Source: Treponemataceae bacterium
Lineage (GTDB): Bacteria > Spirochaetota > Spirochaetia > Treponematales > Treponemataceae
Length of the DNA: 64,000 nt
NCBI GenBank assembly: GCA_024413635.1
Contig: JAKSTT010000002.1
Coordinates: forward strand, 1 to 64,000
Direction of reading: 5' to 3'
Shown in pieces: positions 16,534-25,920 of this stretch. Each line of letters opens with the position of its first letter. Within the stretch, counting starts at the first letter, position 1. Below the pieces are notes generated by a model. That model was given only the letters and a program-made list of their open reading frames with translations. It had not been told where the DNA came from and did not search any database. The position numbers were made by a program, and so were the translations under genes.

Positions 16534-18615
16534 CTAGTTATTCCGCCGTACGGTGAACTCATTGGAAAGCTGCTGGTCTTTCAGGCTGGCAGCTTTTTTG
16601 TATTCAGCGTACAACTGTTCCTGGCTCCGGATTTTCTTCTCATCATCTGACCGGGTTTTCCGTACCCAGGTTCCGTCACTCTGCAGGACATGTGCCTTCT
16701 GGTTATCCTGCAGGTACAGCTGCAGCTGTTTTTTCAGGGTGGCGGCAATGTCCTTATCAAGCACGGGGAACAGCAGTTCTACGCGGCGGTCCAGATTGCG
16801 CGGCATCCAGTCTGCACTGGAAAGATACAGTTCTTCTGCACCGGCATTCTGGAAATAACAGATACGGGCATGTTCCAGATACCGGTCTACAATACTGACA
16901 ACCTGAATGTTTTCACTGAGCCCGGGAATGCCGGGAACCAGCTGGCAGATGCCGCGGACGTTCAGCAGGATGCGGACATTATGCTGGCTTGCCGTATACA
17001 GTGCCTGGATAACATCTTCATGGCACAGACTGTTCATCTTGGCCATGATGAGTCCGGGAGATTCCGGTGTAGAGCAGGCGGTTTCCCGGTGTATCAGCTC
17101 AATCAGCCGTTTTTTCATCGTTACCGGCGACAGGGAAAGCCGGCTCATGGTCTGAATGGCAGAATAGCCGGAAATCATATTGAAAAACAGGGTAGCGTCC
17201 GTGGCCAGTTCCAGATTGGTAGTAAACAGGGAACAGTCGCTGTAGAGGGAAGCCGTTTTTTCGTTGTAGTTACCGGTACTTAAATGTACATAGCGCATGA
17301 TACCTGTTTCTTCACGGCGTACCACCAGTAGCACTTTTGCATGCACTTTCAGGTTTACCAGACCATAGATGACAATGGCACCGGAATGTTCCAGCCGGTT
17401 AACCCAGGAAATATTCCGCTGCTCATCAAAGCGGGCTTTCAGTTCCACAAATACGGTAACCTGTTTGCCGCTGCGGGCTGCCCGTTCCAGAGCGTGGACA
17501 ATGGGAGAATCGCCGCTGGTGCGGTACAGGGTCATTTTTATGGCAAGAACAGTGGGATCATCGGCGGCATCGTTGATGAACTGGATGAGAGGATCAATGC
17601 TCTGGTAGGGGGGACACAGGAGCAGGTCGCGGTCACGGAGGAAACTCCACATGGGTGTACCCGGTTCCAGTTCTACCGGCCAAAAATGCTTCCATTCCGG
17701 GTATCGCAGGTGGTCAAAGCCGGATACGTCAGTCAGCTCTGAAAGGGTTGCCAGATCCGGCATGCCGTCCAGCTGGTACAGGTCATCATCAGAAAGCCCC
17801 AGCTTTAACTGCAGCAACCGGCTTAATTCACGTTCAACCCGGTCACCTTTCCGGTAGGATACTTACAGCCGTACGGGTTTTGAAAACTTCCGTTCGGAAA
17901 GTACGGTTTCCATGGCATCTATAAAACTGCCGTAGGAATCTTCATCAACGGAAATATCAGCGTCACTGGTTACGCGGAAGAACAGGCAGCCGGTTACATT
18001 GTAGCCGGGGAACAGCATGGTTCCGCACAGGGTAAGCACATCATCAATCAGCGTAAACTGCCGTTTATCACCGTCAGAAGGCAGCCAGATAACGCGGGGA
18101 AGGCTGGGAGGAATCTGCAGCAGACTGACGGGAGCAGCAGCGTTCTGGTCATCAGACTCAACAAAACTATCCAGAGTGTAGGCAACGTGCAGGCGGCGGC
18201 TTGCTATATAGGGGAACGGCAGCTGGTCTTCTACCCGCAGTGGGGTCAGAATGGGGAACAGTTCCTGAATGAACAGGGTGTTTACAAACTGTTCCTGTTC
18301 TTTTGAATACCGGGAGTGGGGCACGTATATCAGGCCCTGGTCTGCCAGCCGGGGAAGAATATCCTGGTTCAGTGCGTTGTACTGGGTGGTTACCAGTTCA
18401 TGTACCCTGCCTGAAACCTGCGCCAGAGTGTTCAGGTCCTTTGCCCGTTTCAGCCCGGAAACCCGCACCATAAAGAATTCATCAAAGTTACTGGAAACAA
18501 TCTGCAGGAACCGGAGCCGCTCCAGCAGTGGTACGGAAGGATTAAGGCCTTCACTGAGAACGCGGGCGTTGAACTCAATCCAGGATAATTCACGGTTGAA
18601 GTACAATGGGTTCAT
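16534..18615 (-). pseudogene. ppk1: polyphosphate kinase 1 interrupted by one in-frame stop codon
   Basis: Both halves of a full-length Ppk1 (about 693 codons) are in the same frame. The N-terminal part runs from MNPLYFNRELSWIEFN to SERKFSKPVRL, then TAA (17865–17863), then VSYRKGDRVERELSRLLQ continues into the catalytic half. That half holds the autophosphorylated histidine in YVHLSTGNYNEKTA and DRYLEHARICYF. Ppk1 makes polyphosphate from ATP reversibly. The family usually has Glu after VRL, so GAA to TAA is the simplest explanation. It could be a true pseudogene, a strain polymorphism, a read error, or a site of readthrough or re-initiation (TTG at 17817). The ATG at 18615 is preferred because GGAGGA lies 6 nt before it. 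It lies 11 nt downstream of ppx. Confidence 0.85.
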
Positions 18616-18626
18616 GGGCTCCTCCA

Positions 18627-20156
18627 TTACAGCAGCAACAGTTTGTAACCGAAAATCGATTCAAAAACATCGCCTTTTTCTGTCAGGGCGATTTTTTCCA
18701 GCGTGCAGTCCTGAGTATCCTGGATACGCAGAATAAGAGTGTTGTCCTTAATCTGGCAGGTGAACTGATTCATTTTCTGGGTATGACTCCGGTCCAGGGC
18801 GTCAGCAATACGCATCAGGGCACTGAGTTTCAGGATTTCAACGCGCATGGTACGGGGAAGCAGGGCAAAGTCCTCATCATGGCGCGAAGGGTTTGCACCG
18901 CGATGATAGCGTGCTACCCGTGAAATGATTGCCATGTCATCTTTTGAAAGCCCGAAAATATCGGAATTGGCAATGATGTACTGGCTGTGCAGATGATGAT
19001 CGCTGGCACGGATGAAGGAGCCTGTATCATGGAGGATGGCAGCAATTTCCAGAAGCTGCCGGCTGTGTGCCGTAAGCCCCAGGTCGTCGCCCATAAAGTC
19101 ATACAGTTTCAGCGATGTTTCCCGGACGTATTCGGCATGGGCTTCATCGTAGTGGAACTTCTGGCCCAGGGAGCGGGCAGCTGCGGTAATCTGCTGGTTG
19201 AATTCTTCCTGGAATGTGGCATTGGGACCTGCCAGCAGACTGAGGATAACACCTTCACGGATGGAAGTATCGGTTACCAGAATTTCTTCTGCGTTGGTCG
19301 GAATAAGGAACAGCTTGTAGGCCAAGAGACCGATACCGAATGCACGGGCATCGGTGTATGAAAGATTGTAGCGGGCCATACATTCTTCAATGGAAAGGGT
19401 CTGTACCCGGTCTACAAAGGATATGAAATCATCAACGGCAATGGTCCAGAGACCGGGATGAATCAGGGTACCCACTTCGCCGGCAGCGATTTTCGTTTCG
19501 ATACCCATGGTGATAAAGGAATGAATCTGCTTCAGGTTGATTTCGGTACGCAGATTTGCTTCGGTGTTATCGATGAACTCTTTCAGAAACCGGTAAATAT
19601 CGGCGGCGGTGTTGATGCTGGGTATCAGGTTCTGCCCGATGATGACGGTGCCCAGGCGAAGAGTATGGGCGGCAGCCATGCGTCCCCGTTCCAGAACCAT
19701 AATTTCTGTGGAACCGCCGCTTATTTCAAGAATGATGGAGTTGTTGGTGCGGAACCGGCTGACCTGGGAACGGAGAGAGTCCTGTACTGCCAGGTACATG
19801 AGCCGGTTTTCTTCAATACCATCAATAACCCGCACCGCAAAGCCGGTTTTGACCAGAATGCGGTCGACAACCGAGTCGCGGTTTTTTGCTTCACGCAGGG
19901 CAGAGGTGGCAATGACGTGGATATGGTCCGGTTCGATATTCCAGGTGGCAAGCTGTTCCTTGAAGCGGTTCAGAATGGTCAGACAGAGCATGAGGGTATC
20001 GCGGGAAACGTATCCACTGGTGAATACGTCGTTTCCTATTGAAACCGGAGCTTCTGAGTGATCAAGTACAGTCCATGAAACTGAGTCGTTAATCTGGCAC
20101 GCCATGAGGCGGATACCGGTAGACCCGATTTCAATTACAGCCTCAAGGGAACTCAT
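18627..20156 (-). CDS. ppx: exopolyphosphatase/guanosine pentaphosphatase family protein
   Basis: 509 residues. Ppx/GppA proteins remove phosphate from the ends of polyphosphate or convert pppGpp to ppGpp. The ASKHA nucleotide fold is seen in VIEIGSTGIRLMA (phosphate-1 loop, with GST where most have GSN) and LEISGGSTEIMV. The C-terminal half carries an HD-type motif, ILHDTGSFI, and ARYHRGANPSRHDEDF, as in the longer GppA-type members. AGGAAG precedes the ATG. It is the middle gene of a three-gene operon: glycosidase-like gene, ppx, ppk1. A kinase and a phosphatase side by side imply polyphosphate turnover, although the kinase gene is broken here. Confidence 0.88.
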   Translation of the reverse strand: MSSLEAVIEIGSTGIRLMACQINDSVSWTVLDHSEAPVSIGNDVFTSGYVSRDTLMLCLTILNRFKEQLATWNIEPDHIHVIATSALREAKNRDSVVDRILVKTGFAVRVIDGIEENRLMYLAVQDSLRSQVSRFRTNNSIILEISGGSTEIMVLERGRMAAAHTLRLGTVIIGQNLIPSINTAADIYRFLKEFIDNTEANLRTEINLKQIHSFITMGIETKIAAGEVGTLIHPGLWTIAVDDFISFVDRVQTLSIEECMARYNLSYTDARAFGIGLLAYKLFLIPTNAEEILVTDTSIREGVILSLLAGPNATFQEEFNQQITAAARSLGQKFHYDEAHAEYVRETSLKLYDFMGDDLGLTAHSRQLLEIAAILHDTGSFIRASDHHLHSQYIIANSDIFGLSKDDMAIISRVARYHRGANPSRHDEDFALLPRTMRVEILKLSALMRIADALDRSHTQKMNQFTCQIKDNTLILRIQDTQDCTLEKIALTEKGDVFESIFGYKLLLL

Positions 20157-20166
20157 ACTGCGCTTC

Positions 20167-21600
20167 CTAGAGCTTATCTACCAGGAGTGAACATTTACCG
20201 GACGGCATAGGCAGTTGTTTTTTCTTGAGACCAAGAATATTGATGGTGAAGTAGAACAGTTTTTCGCTTTCCATCTGCAGTTCCCAACCGCGCTGGCTTT
20301 TGTTTGAAAGAATGGTAATGAAGTTACGTTTCAGTGAAAGTTTTTCAATACCCATAATCTCAAGGTTTGGAATAATCCAGTCTACGGTTTTCTTTGGCAG
20401 GCTGATTTCCAGACCGATAACGTTTTCAATCATCAGTGCAATGGTAGAAAGACCGGCAGCCTGAACACAGCGGGTGCGTGGCCAGGTATCATTGCCGTCC
20501 ATGGTTGCCATTCCGGCTTTGTTCGGCAGGTAGGCTTCCCACAGGTCACCTTTTACTTTAGAGTCGCCGGGGAACATGCCGTCCAGCAGGTAGTACAGGT
20601 GGCGGATAGCACATTCGCGGGCAAGGTCCCACCGCTGGTATTTTTCCAGACCTTTGAAAACCATGTAGTTTAAGGCCGGGAATACTGAACCGCAGTAGCC
20701 GTTACCGTTTTCTGAGAAATGAGGATCATCGGCAGAAAGGGAGGGGAACGGATGGTCAGTACCAAAGGTTTCCGGATTAGTCAGGTGTGAAATCAGGGCG
20801 TCTGCCTTGTCTTCGTTTGGAATTTCTGCCATAAGCGGCCAGAATCCGGCGATGGTTTTAGCAGACAGCTGGTTTTCGTCTTTATCAATATCGTAGTAGA
20901 AGCCGGTGTCCGGATTCCACATTTTTGAGTTGATGCGGGTTTTCAGCGAGAAATACTGGCGTTTGTACTGGAAGCTGATTTCCTTATCGTTCAGGATATC
21001 ACCCAGCTGCGACATATACAGGGCATTTACGGCCAGGGCACTGTTAAAGTCTACCGGATAGTAGGCTTCTGCACGTGGAGAATTGCACATGTTGGAGCAG
21101 GTGTAGGGCACTGCGTACAGACCGTTTTCCTGTTTGAAGGTAGCGTCAATCCATGCCATATAACTCTGCAGTACCGGCATGATTTCCTTTACGCGGCGTT
21201 TGTTTGCAGATTTGTGGTACAGGTTGTATTCTGCCCAGGCAAACAGCGGCATACCGATACCCTGCGGGTTATCTTCTGTAAGTACTGCAGAATCTTTCTG
21301 GGTGTCATACTTCCAGCGGATGGCACCATCTGCTTCCTGATGGGCATAGAAGTAGTCCAGGTTCTGGTTAGCAGGATAGTTGCGGTTGGAATATACGAGG
21401 AAAAAAGAAGATAAGATTGAATCAAACTGATCAAGGATATACGTATCATCTTTGGGGTATACAAAATAACCGGTGTCAGTAGACAGCTCTTTTGTTTTTA
21501 CATCAACCCAAAAGTTTTCAAGCCAGTTCCAGGTCTTATCATAAATATCTACAAAATCCTGATCATAAAAATGGATTGTAGGAAAAACGCCTTTTTTCAC
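20167..21600 (-). CDS. (alpha/alpha)6-barrel glycosidase-like protein, GH63/trehalase-like
   Basis: 477 residues, no signal peptide, so cytoplasmic. Features of the GH37/GH63/GH15-like six-hairpin barrel are seen: YILDQFDSILSSFFLVY, ADGAIRWKYD, EDNPQGIGMPLFAWAEYNLY, SPRAEAYYPVDFNSALAVNALY, MWNPDTGFYYDIDKD, FWPLMAEIP, NGNGYCGSVFPALNYMV and DLWEAYLP. Asp/Glu residues in these blocks are candidate catalytic acids. The sugar cannot be told; an alpha-glucoside such as trehalose or a short oligosaccharide is plausible. The GTG start has AAGGAG 6 nt upstream. It is the first gene of the operon with ppx and ppk1, which hints at a link with storage or stress metabolism. Confidence 0.65.
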   Translation of the reverse strand: MKKGVFPTIHFYDQDFVDIYDKTWNWLENFWVDVKTKELSTDTGYFVYPKDDTYILDQFDSILSSFFLVYSNRNYPANQNLDYFYAHQEADGAIRWKYDTQKDSAVLTEDNPQGIGMPLFAWAEYNLYHKSANKRRVKEIMPVLQSYMAWIDATFKQENGLYAVPYTCSNMCNSPRAEAYYPVDFNSALAVNALYMSQLGDILNDKEISFQYKRQYFSLKTRINSKMWNPDTGFYYDIDKDENQLSAKTIAGFWPLMAEIPNEDKADALISHLTNPETFGTDHPFPSLSADDPHFSENGNGYCGSVFPALNYMVFKGLEKYQRWDLARECAIRHLYYLLDGMFPGDSKVKGDLWEAYLPNKAGMATMDGNDTWPRTRCVQAAGLSTIALMIENVIGLEISLPKKTVDWIIPNLEIMGIEKLSLKRNFITILSNKSQRGWELQMESEKLFYFTINILGLKKKQLPMPSGKCSLLVDKL

Positions 21601-21671
21601 GGAGGCTCCTTGCGCAGCAACTAGTAAACTGTTCCGCTGTTTTCAAACATAGAAAATAACGGTAACATACA

Positions 21672-21750
21672 ATATACCATATCGACATAAAAAGTGGTAT
21701 ATATTATCTCGCCTATTGTAGATTTTTATGGTATTTCTGAGAAATACCAT
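21672..21750 (+). promoter_or_regulatory. two inverted repeats upstream of the GatB–asparaginase fusion
   Basis: ATATACCA/TGGTATAT (21672–21679 with 21695–21702) and the perfect 9-bp hairpin ATGGTATTT-CTGAG-AAATACCAT (21728–21750). Both contain GGTAT/ATACC half-sites, so they may be operators of one regulator. The second may instead be an RNA hairpin just before the ribosome-binding site. They lie between two divergent genes and could serve either. Confidence 0.5.
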
Positions 21751-21773
21751 ACTGGAAAAGGGGAACCGTCAAC

Positions 21774-24122
21774 ATGTATCAGTCTCATGTGTATCTGGAA
21801 GTTCGTATGCTGGTTACCGGCGCACAGCCTGTGTTTACCGAAAACACTGACGGTTCTTTTGCCGTTGATCCGGATATTTTAAAGAAAGTAGCATTACTGT
21901 CACAGGCACTGGGCTGCACCTGGCTGTCTGACGCTGCTTTTGAGCACATAACCAGTACCATCACCGTTCCCACCAGCTATGGCCTGAAAGCCCTTTCGCT
22001 GAAGATTGCCAAAGGCGGCCATCTGGGCGTTGCCTTCCATGGCAGCACCAAAGAAATTGCCATTGAAGAAATCCGCATTGAAGAAGATGCCGGACGCCTG
22101 ACCCACAGCACGGGAAAAACCCGTATGGACTATACCAATGCCGGTATGGCAAGTATCCGCATTAAAACGGCCGATACCATGGAACTGGGAGAAGAAGGCT
22201 TTATTTTCCTTGATGAACTGCGCCGTCTGGTTCAGTATCTTTCCCTGTATCCTGCCAAAGATGCCGAAAGCCTTATCCGCTGCAATGCCTATGTGGCTCT
22301 TTCCCAGTATCCCAACCGGCCGGGATATTACGTAAAACTGCGTAACCTGAACAGCTTTAACTTTGTCCGGAAGGCCATCAATGCCGAATTGACCCGTCAG
22401 GAAGAAATCCTTACCTCCGGCGGCACCGTCGTATCAGAAAGCCGTCTGTGGAATGAGCGCCAGAATATTACTGAATCCTATAAGGCCCGTGCAGCCAGCA
22501 TTGTCCGTCAGTTCGAACCGCTTCCGTCATCGGCTTCTCCTGCTGCCGGCTTCCCCTTTCCGCACACCTCCATGCCTCAGGTTGAACTGCCTTCTGACCG
22601 CCGTAACCGCATGGCAAAACAGTACGGCATTTCACGGTCCCGGGCAGAACTCATCTGCGACCAGAAAGAACGGGCTGATTTTTACGAAGCCTCTGTAGAA
22701 CAGGGGGCTGACCCCATGGATGCTGCCCATTGGCTTTCTACGGAAGTCATCAAACTGGAAAAAATCCACGGCAGCCGGAAAGTCTATGACAATCTGACCG
22801 CCGCCCGTTTTGCCCGCGTCATCATCCTGCTGACTGAAAAGACCATTCACAGCGCCATTGCAAAACAGCTGCTTTCACAGACTGCTGCAACCGGCCGCGA
22901 CCCGGATGACATCATCAGTAAGAATCATCTGCTGGAAATTACCGATGAAAAAACACTGCTGCCCCTGATCCGTCACGTAATGGATGCCAATCAGGCACAG
23001 ATTGACAAACTGGCCCAGGGCGATATGGCACCGCTGGAATACTTTACCGGTGTCATCATGAAAAAGACCAACGGTATGGCAAATCCGCAGGTGGTAAAAA
23101 AGCTTATCAAGCGCGAACTGAACATCAGTGTGGTGTATATACTGCCCCAGGGTGGTGCCATGTGCGGCCGCCGTCTTGAAGATGGTGCCATTGCCGTCCA
23201 GGAAGGAAAAATCAAACTGCCGGCGCTGGAGTCTGTTGATTCTGCCATCCGCTATCAGGTTGTTCCTCTGAAACCCATTATGAGTGAAGAACTGGAACCG
23301 GGTGACTGGGGACCGCTGATTGAAGAAGTTGCCAACCGCATTCAGGCCGGCACTGCCAACGGCATCGTCATTGCCCATGGAACCGATACCTTGAGCTATA
23401 CGGCAGCCCTGCTGTTCTGGCTGTTCAGCGATGCCGGCGTTCCTGTCGTACTGACTGCCAGTTCCGCAACACCGGAAGAATCAGATGAAGCCCGCATCAA
23501 CATGAAACTTGCCGTGCAGACTGCCTGCGAGAAAACAAACGGTGTCTATGTGGTTTTTGGCGGCAAAGTCCTTTCTCCGCTGAACCTGAAGTTCATCCGG
23601 CCGGACGCAGACGGCTTTGTAAACTGGAACCTGAAGGAACCGGTGTTTGTATCTGATGCTCCCCTTACCAAACAGGTTGCCGGGGCCAGTGAAGAGTTTG
23701 ATGCATTTGTATTAAAGCAGATCCTGCAGAATGCCAGTGACGAAATGATGCCGTTAAAGGTATATCCGGGCTTAAAGGCAGAACGGTATGCTACCCTGAT
23801 TGATGACGGTGTCACCAGTTTTATTCTTGAACTGTATGCGGCCGGAACCGGTAACATGCGGGGCAGCGACTACTCACTGAAATCGCTGCTTTTAAAAGGC
23901 CGTAAAAAGGAGTGCCGGTTCTACTGTACTTCACAGCAGGAAACACCGCTGGCCCTTTCTGAATACTCAACCAGCCGCCGGGTATGGCGCGAGGGTGCGC
24001 TTCCCATGGGACGCCTGACAACAGAATCGGTTGTTGCGCTCTATTACGCTGCATCCCTTATGTGTGATTCCCAGGAAGAACTTGACCAGTGTATGGAAAC
24101 CTACGCTGAACTGTATCAGTAA
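21774..24122 (+). CDS. GatB-like protein fused to an asparaginase-like domain
   Basis: 782 residues. Residues 1–450 follow GatB, the tRNA-dependent amidotransferase B subunit: IRIEEDAGRLTHS (101–112), LRNLNSFNFVRKAI, ETR-type SESRLW, and the YqeY-like tail ending FTGVIMKKTNGMANP. Residues 455–782 follow L-asparaginase/GatD: VIAHGTDTLSYTA (Thr537, Asp538) and SPLNLKF (Lys606). Key residues are missing in both halves. The GatB LEVH motif is LEVR, the YFYPD segment is absent, the SEPD glutamate is gone, and the asparaginase nucleophile motif TGGTI reads QGGAM (Thr to Ala462). Archaea make Gln-tRNA with separate GatD and GatE; this resembles a fused GatE–GatD pair. Canonical activity is unlikely and the true function is unknown. 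It is transcribed alone, with a 7-nt overlap with the convergent gene. Confidence 0.8.
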   Translation: MYQSHVYLEVRMLVTGAQPVFTENTDGSFAVDPDILKKVALLSQALGCTWLSDAAFEHITSTITVPTSYGLKALSLKIAKGGHLGVAFHGSTKEIAIEEIRIEEDAGRLTHSTGKTRMDYTNAGMASIRIKTADTMELGEEGFIFLDELRRLVQYLSLYPAKDAESLIRCNAYVALSQYPNRPGYYVKLRNLNSFNFVRKAINAELTRQEEILTSGGTVVSESRLWNERQNITESYKARAASIVRQFEPLPSSASPAAGFPFPHTSMPQVELPSDRRNRMAKQYGISRSRAELICDQKERADFYEASVEQGADPMDAAHWLSTEVIKLEKIHGSRKVYDNLTAARFARVIILLTEKTIHSAIAKQLLSQTAATGRDPDDIISKNHLLEITDEKTLLPLIRHVMDANQAQIDKLAQGDMAPLEYFTGVIMKKTNGMANPQVVKKLIKRELNISVVYILPQGGAMCGRRLEDGAIAVQEGKIKLPALESVDSAIRYQVVPLKPIMSEELEPGDWGPLIEEVANRIQAGTANGIVIAHGTDTLSYTAALLFWLFSDAGVPVVLTASSATPEESDEARINMKLAVQTACEKTNGVYVVFGGKVLSPLNLKFIRPDADGFVNWNLKEPVFVSDAPLTKQVAGASEEFDAFVLKQILQNASDEMMPLKVYPGLKAERYATLIDDGVTSFILELYAAGTGNMRGSDYSLKSLLLKGRKKECRFYCTSQQETPLALSEYSTSRRVWREGALPMGRLTTESVVALYYAASLMCDSQEELDQCMETYAELYQ

Positions 24123-25855
24123 TGCAGCCGGATGGTTTCAATTTCGCTGCGCTGGTGGTATTTCAGCAGCAGGGTGTTGGTATCGGCCTGGTGAACGTAA
24201 CCTGACGAGTTGTAGGTTTCAAACCGCGGGTCGGTACGGAACTGCAGGCCGTAAATTTCAATGCTCTTGAATGCCGGAATACCGCTGATAATCATGTAGT
24301 GGGTAGCTGATACGGGAAAGTTTGCCGTAATGATGGTTTCGTCTGCAGTGCGGGCAATGGCGGCACTTTTTGCACAGGTCCAGGCCCAGATTTTTTCATC
24401 AGCAGTTTCTGCAAGCACTTCCACGTGGGGATACCAGGTATTGTCAGTTACCAGCAGTGGATAGATGGTACCGTAGGTATCGTAATCAAGGGCATTGGCA
24501 CTGTTCATGGCAGAAACAACCAGCAGCCGGCCGGTGGCCATCAGTGTCTGGTCATCCTTATATTCACCGTAGCGGAGCAGGGCTGCTCCGGCTTTAACCA
24601 CGTCAATCAGATTTGCCTTAACACCTTCTTCCGGATACAGCAGCAGCATGTCATCGGCTACTACGGAAATGGTCCGCAGGTAATCAATGCACTTCTGCAG
24701 GGCCGGCTCCAGAATCTGGGCCTGACCGGTTCCCATGGAAGTCAGTACGGACCAGGCGTTCAGGATACCGGCTGCCTGGCCGACGGTGGTAACGGCAACG
24801 TTTTCCCGCAGCGGCAGGTTCAGCACTGCTTCTACGGCAGAAGCCGGCGAAAGTTTCAGGTAGGAATCAAAGAAATCAAGTCCGTAAATGTCCGGGTTAC
24901 TGGCCGTCAGGGAGTAGTTCATGCGGTTGGTAATGTTGTCAATCTGCATGGTCAGGGTACGGTTCATGGCTACCAGGGAGTTAAAGTACGGAGCCGAAAG
25001 ATACGACCGGCGGGCAGTGGCGTTTTTGAAACTGGCGCTTACGGCGTTGACACCCTGGGTATACTGGCCGTTGCGTCCCATTTCTGCAACCGCCGCAACA
25101 ATGGCCTTTTCTGAAATACCGTCAGGAACGTTCTGCTGCAGCAGGGCGCCGACAGCGGTGCAGACCTGTTTTACGATGGCATCGTAAGCATTTTTCTGGG
25201 CCATGCTGTAGGTTACGATTTCATCAAAGGTAAATTCGTGGTTTTCTATGTATTCGTTACAGGTGAAGCCCTGTCCGTTGTTGTACAGGGTTACCTGACG
25301 GGTTTCCAGGGCAGGAGCCGTCATCAGGAACTGTTCCCCTTTGGTGGTCACCAGATAACCACCGGCTTCCAGATATTCTGCACTCATGAAGCTGCTCATC
25401 TTGAATGGCAGGGTAATCTGGGTAATGGTGTTGTTCGGATTGGAAACGGTAACGTTGAACGGCAGTGTTGCCAGCAGGGTTGTTTCTTCATTCAGGGTAA
25501 TGTCGGAACCGGCAAACTCAATGGTGGTGCCGTCAGTAAAGTGCAGGGCAACACCCTGGGCAGAAATCTGCTCCCAGGATTCAAGAACCAGCGGCTGGGT
25601 AAAGATTTCGGTACCGGCAAGAACCGGGTTAACGCCATCAGAATAGAACGTCAGGCCGTTAAAGGTAACCTGGAAGGTATTCTTTAAGCTGGTATTGTTG
25701 TTTACATCTTTTGTTTCAGTTAAAATCAGACGCAGGGCGCCAAAAGTTTTGGATATTACGGAATCGTTTCTAAATTGGATGGCAAAAATGCCGAAAAGTA
25801 TAATCAGATAGAGGAATGAAAAACCTAACAATTTTCTAATGGGAACACGTGTCAT
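24116..25855 (-). CDS. hypothetical membrane-anchored exported protein
   Basis: 579 residues with one N-terminal membrane segment (about 9–27) and a large exported part. Residues about 60–230 are beta-rich (FQVTFNGLTFYSDG, VALHFTDGTTIEF), and 230–480 are helical. The terminal 60 residues are beta again. I do not recognise the family. There is no ribosome-binding site before the ATG, but a good promoter ends 8 nt upstream, so a leaderless message is likely. It diverges from a TPR lipoprotein gene. Confidence 0.6.
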   Translation of the reverse strand: MTRVPIRKLLGFSFLYLIILFGIFAIQFRNDSVISKTFGALRLILTETKDVNNNTSLKNTFQVTFNGLTFYSDGVNPVLAGTEIFTQPLVLESWEQISAQGVALHFTDGTTIEFAGSDITLNEETTLLATLPFNVTVSNPNNTITQITLPFKMSSFMSAEYLEAGGYLVTTKGEQFLMTAPALETRQVTLYNNGQGFTCNEYIENHEFTFDEIVTYSMAQKNAYDAIVKQVCTAVGALLQQNVPDGISEKAIVAAVAEMGRNGQYTQGVNAVSASFKNATARRSYLSAPYFNSLVAMNRTLTMQIDNITNRMNYSLTASNPDIYGLDFFDSYLKLSPASAVEAVLNLPLRENVAVTTVGQAAGILNAWSVLTSMGTGQAQILEPALQKCIDYLRTISVVADDMLLLYPEEGVKANLIDVVKAGAALLRYGEYKDDQTLMATGRLLVVSAMNSANALDYDTYGTIYPLLVTDNTWYPHVEVLAETADEKIWAWTCAKSAAIARTADETIITANFPVSATHYMIISGIPAFKSIEIYGLQFRTDPRFETYNSSGYVHQADTNTLLLKYHQRSEIETIRLHY

Positions 25856-25863
25856 TGTACATA

Positions 25864-25892
25864 ATTGTACCTAATGACTGGTACCTTTTCAA
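25864..25892 (-). promoter_or_regulatory. promoter for the 24116–25855 gene
   Basis: TTGAAA (25892–25887), 17-nt spacer, TACAAT (25869–25864) on the minus strand, 8 nt before the ATG. Both boxes match five of six consensus bases, and they place the transcript start at the start codon. Confidence 0.65.
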
Positions 25893-25920
25893 CCTCATCA
25901 GTATTTCCCTGGAGTTATGT

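Noticed and set aside
17818-17862. Frameshift as the cause of the split ppk1 reading frame
   Set aside because: Both halves are in the same frame, 45 nt apart from the stop to the second frame's first start; reading through the TAA gives continuous Ppk1-like sequence, so it is a nonsense codon.
24116-25855. Assigning a pathway role to the large hypothetical exported protein
   Set aside because: No recognisable domain or motif was found, and its convergent and divergent neighbours give no operon context.
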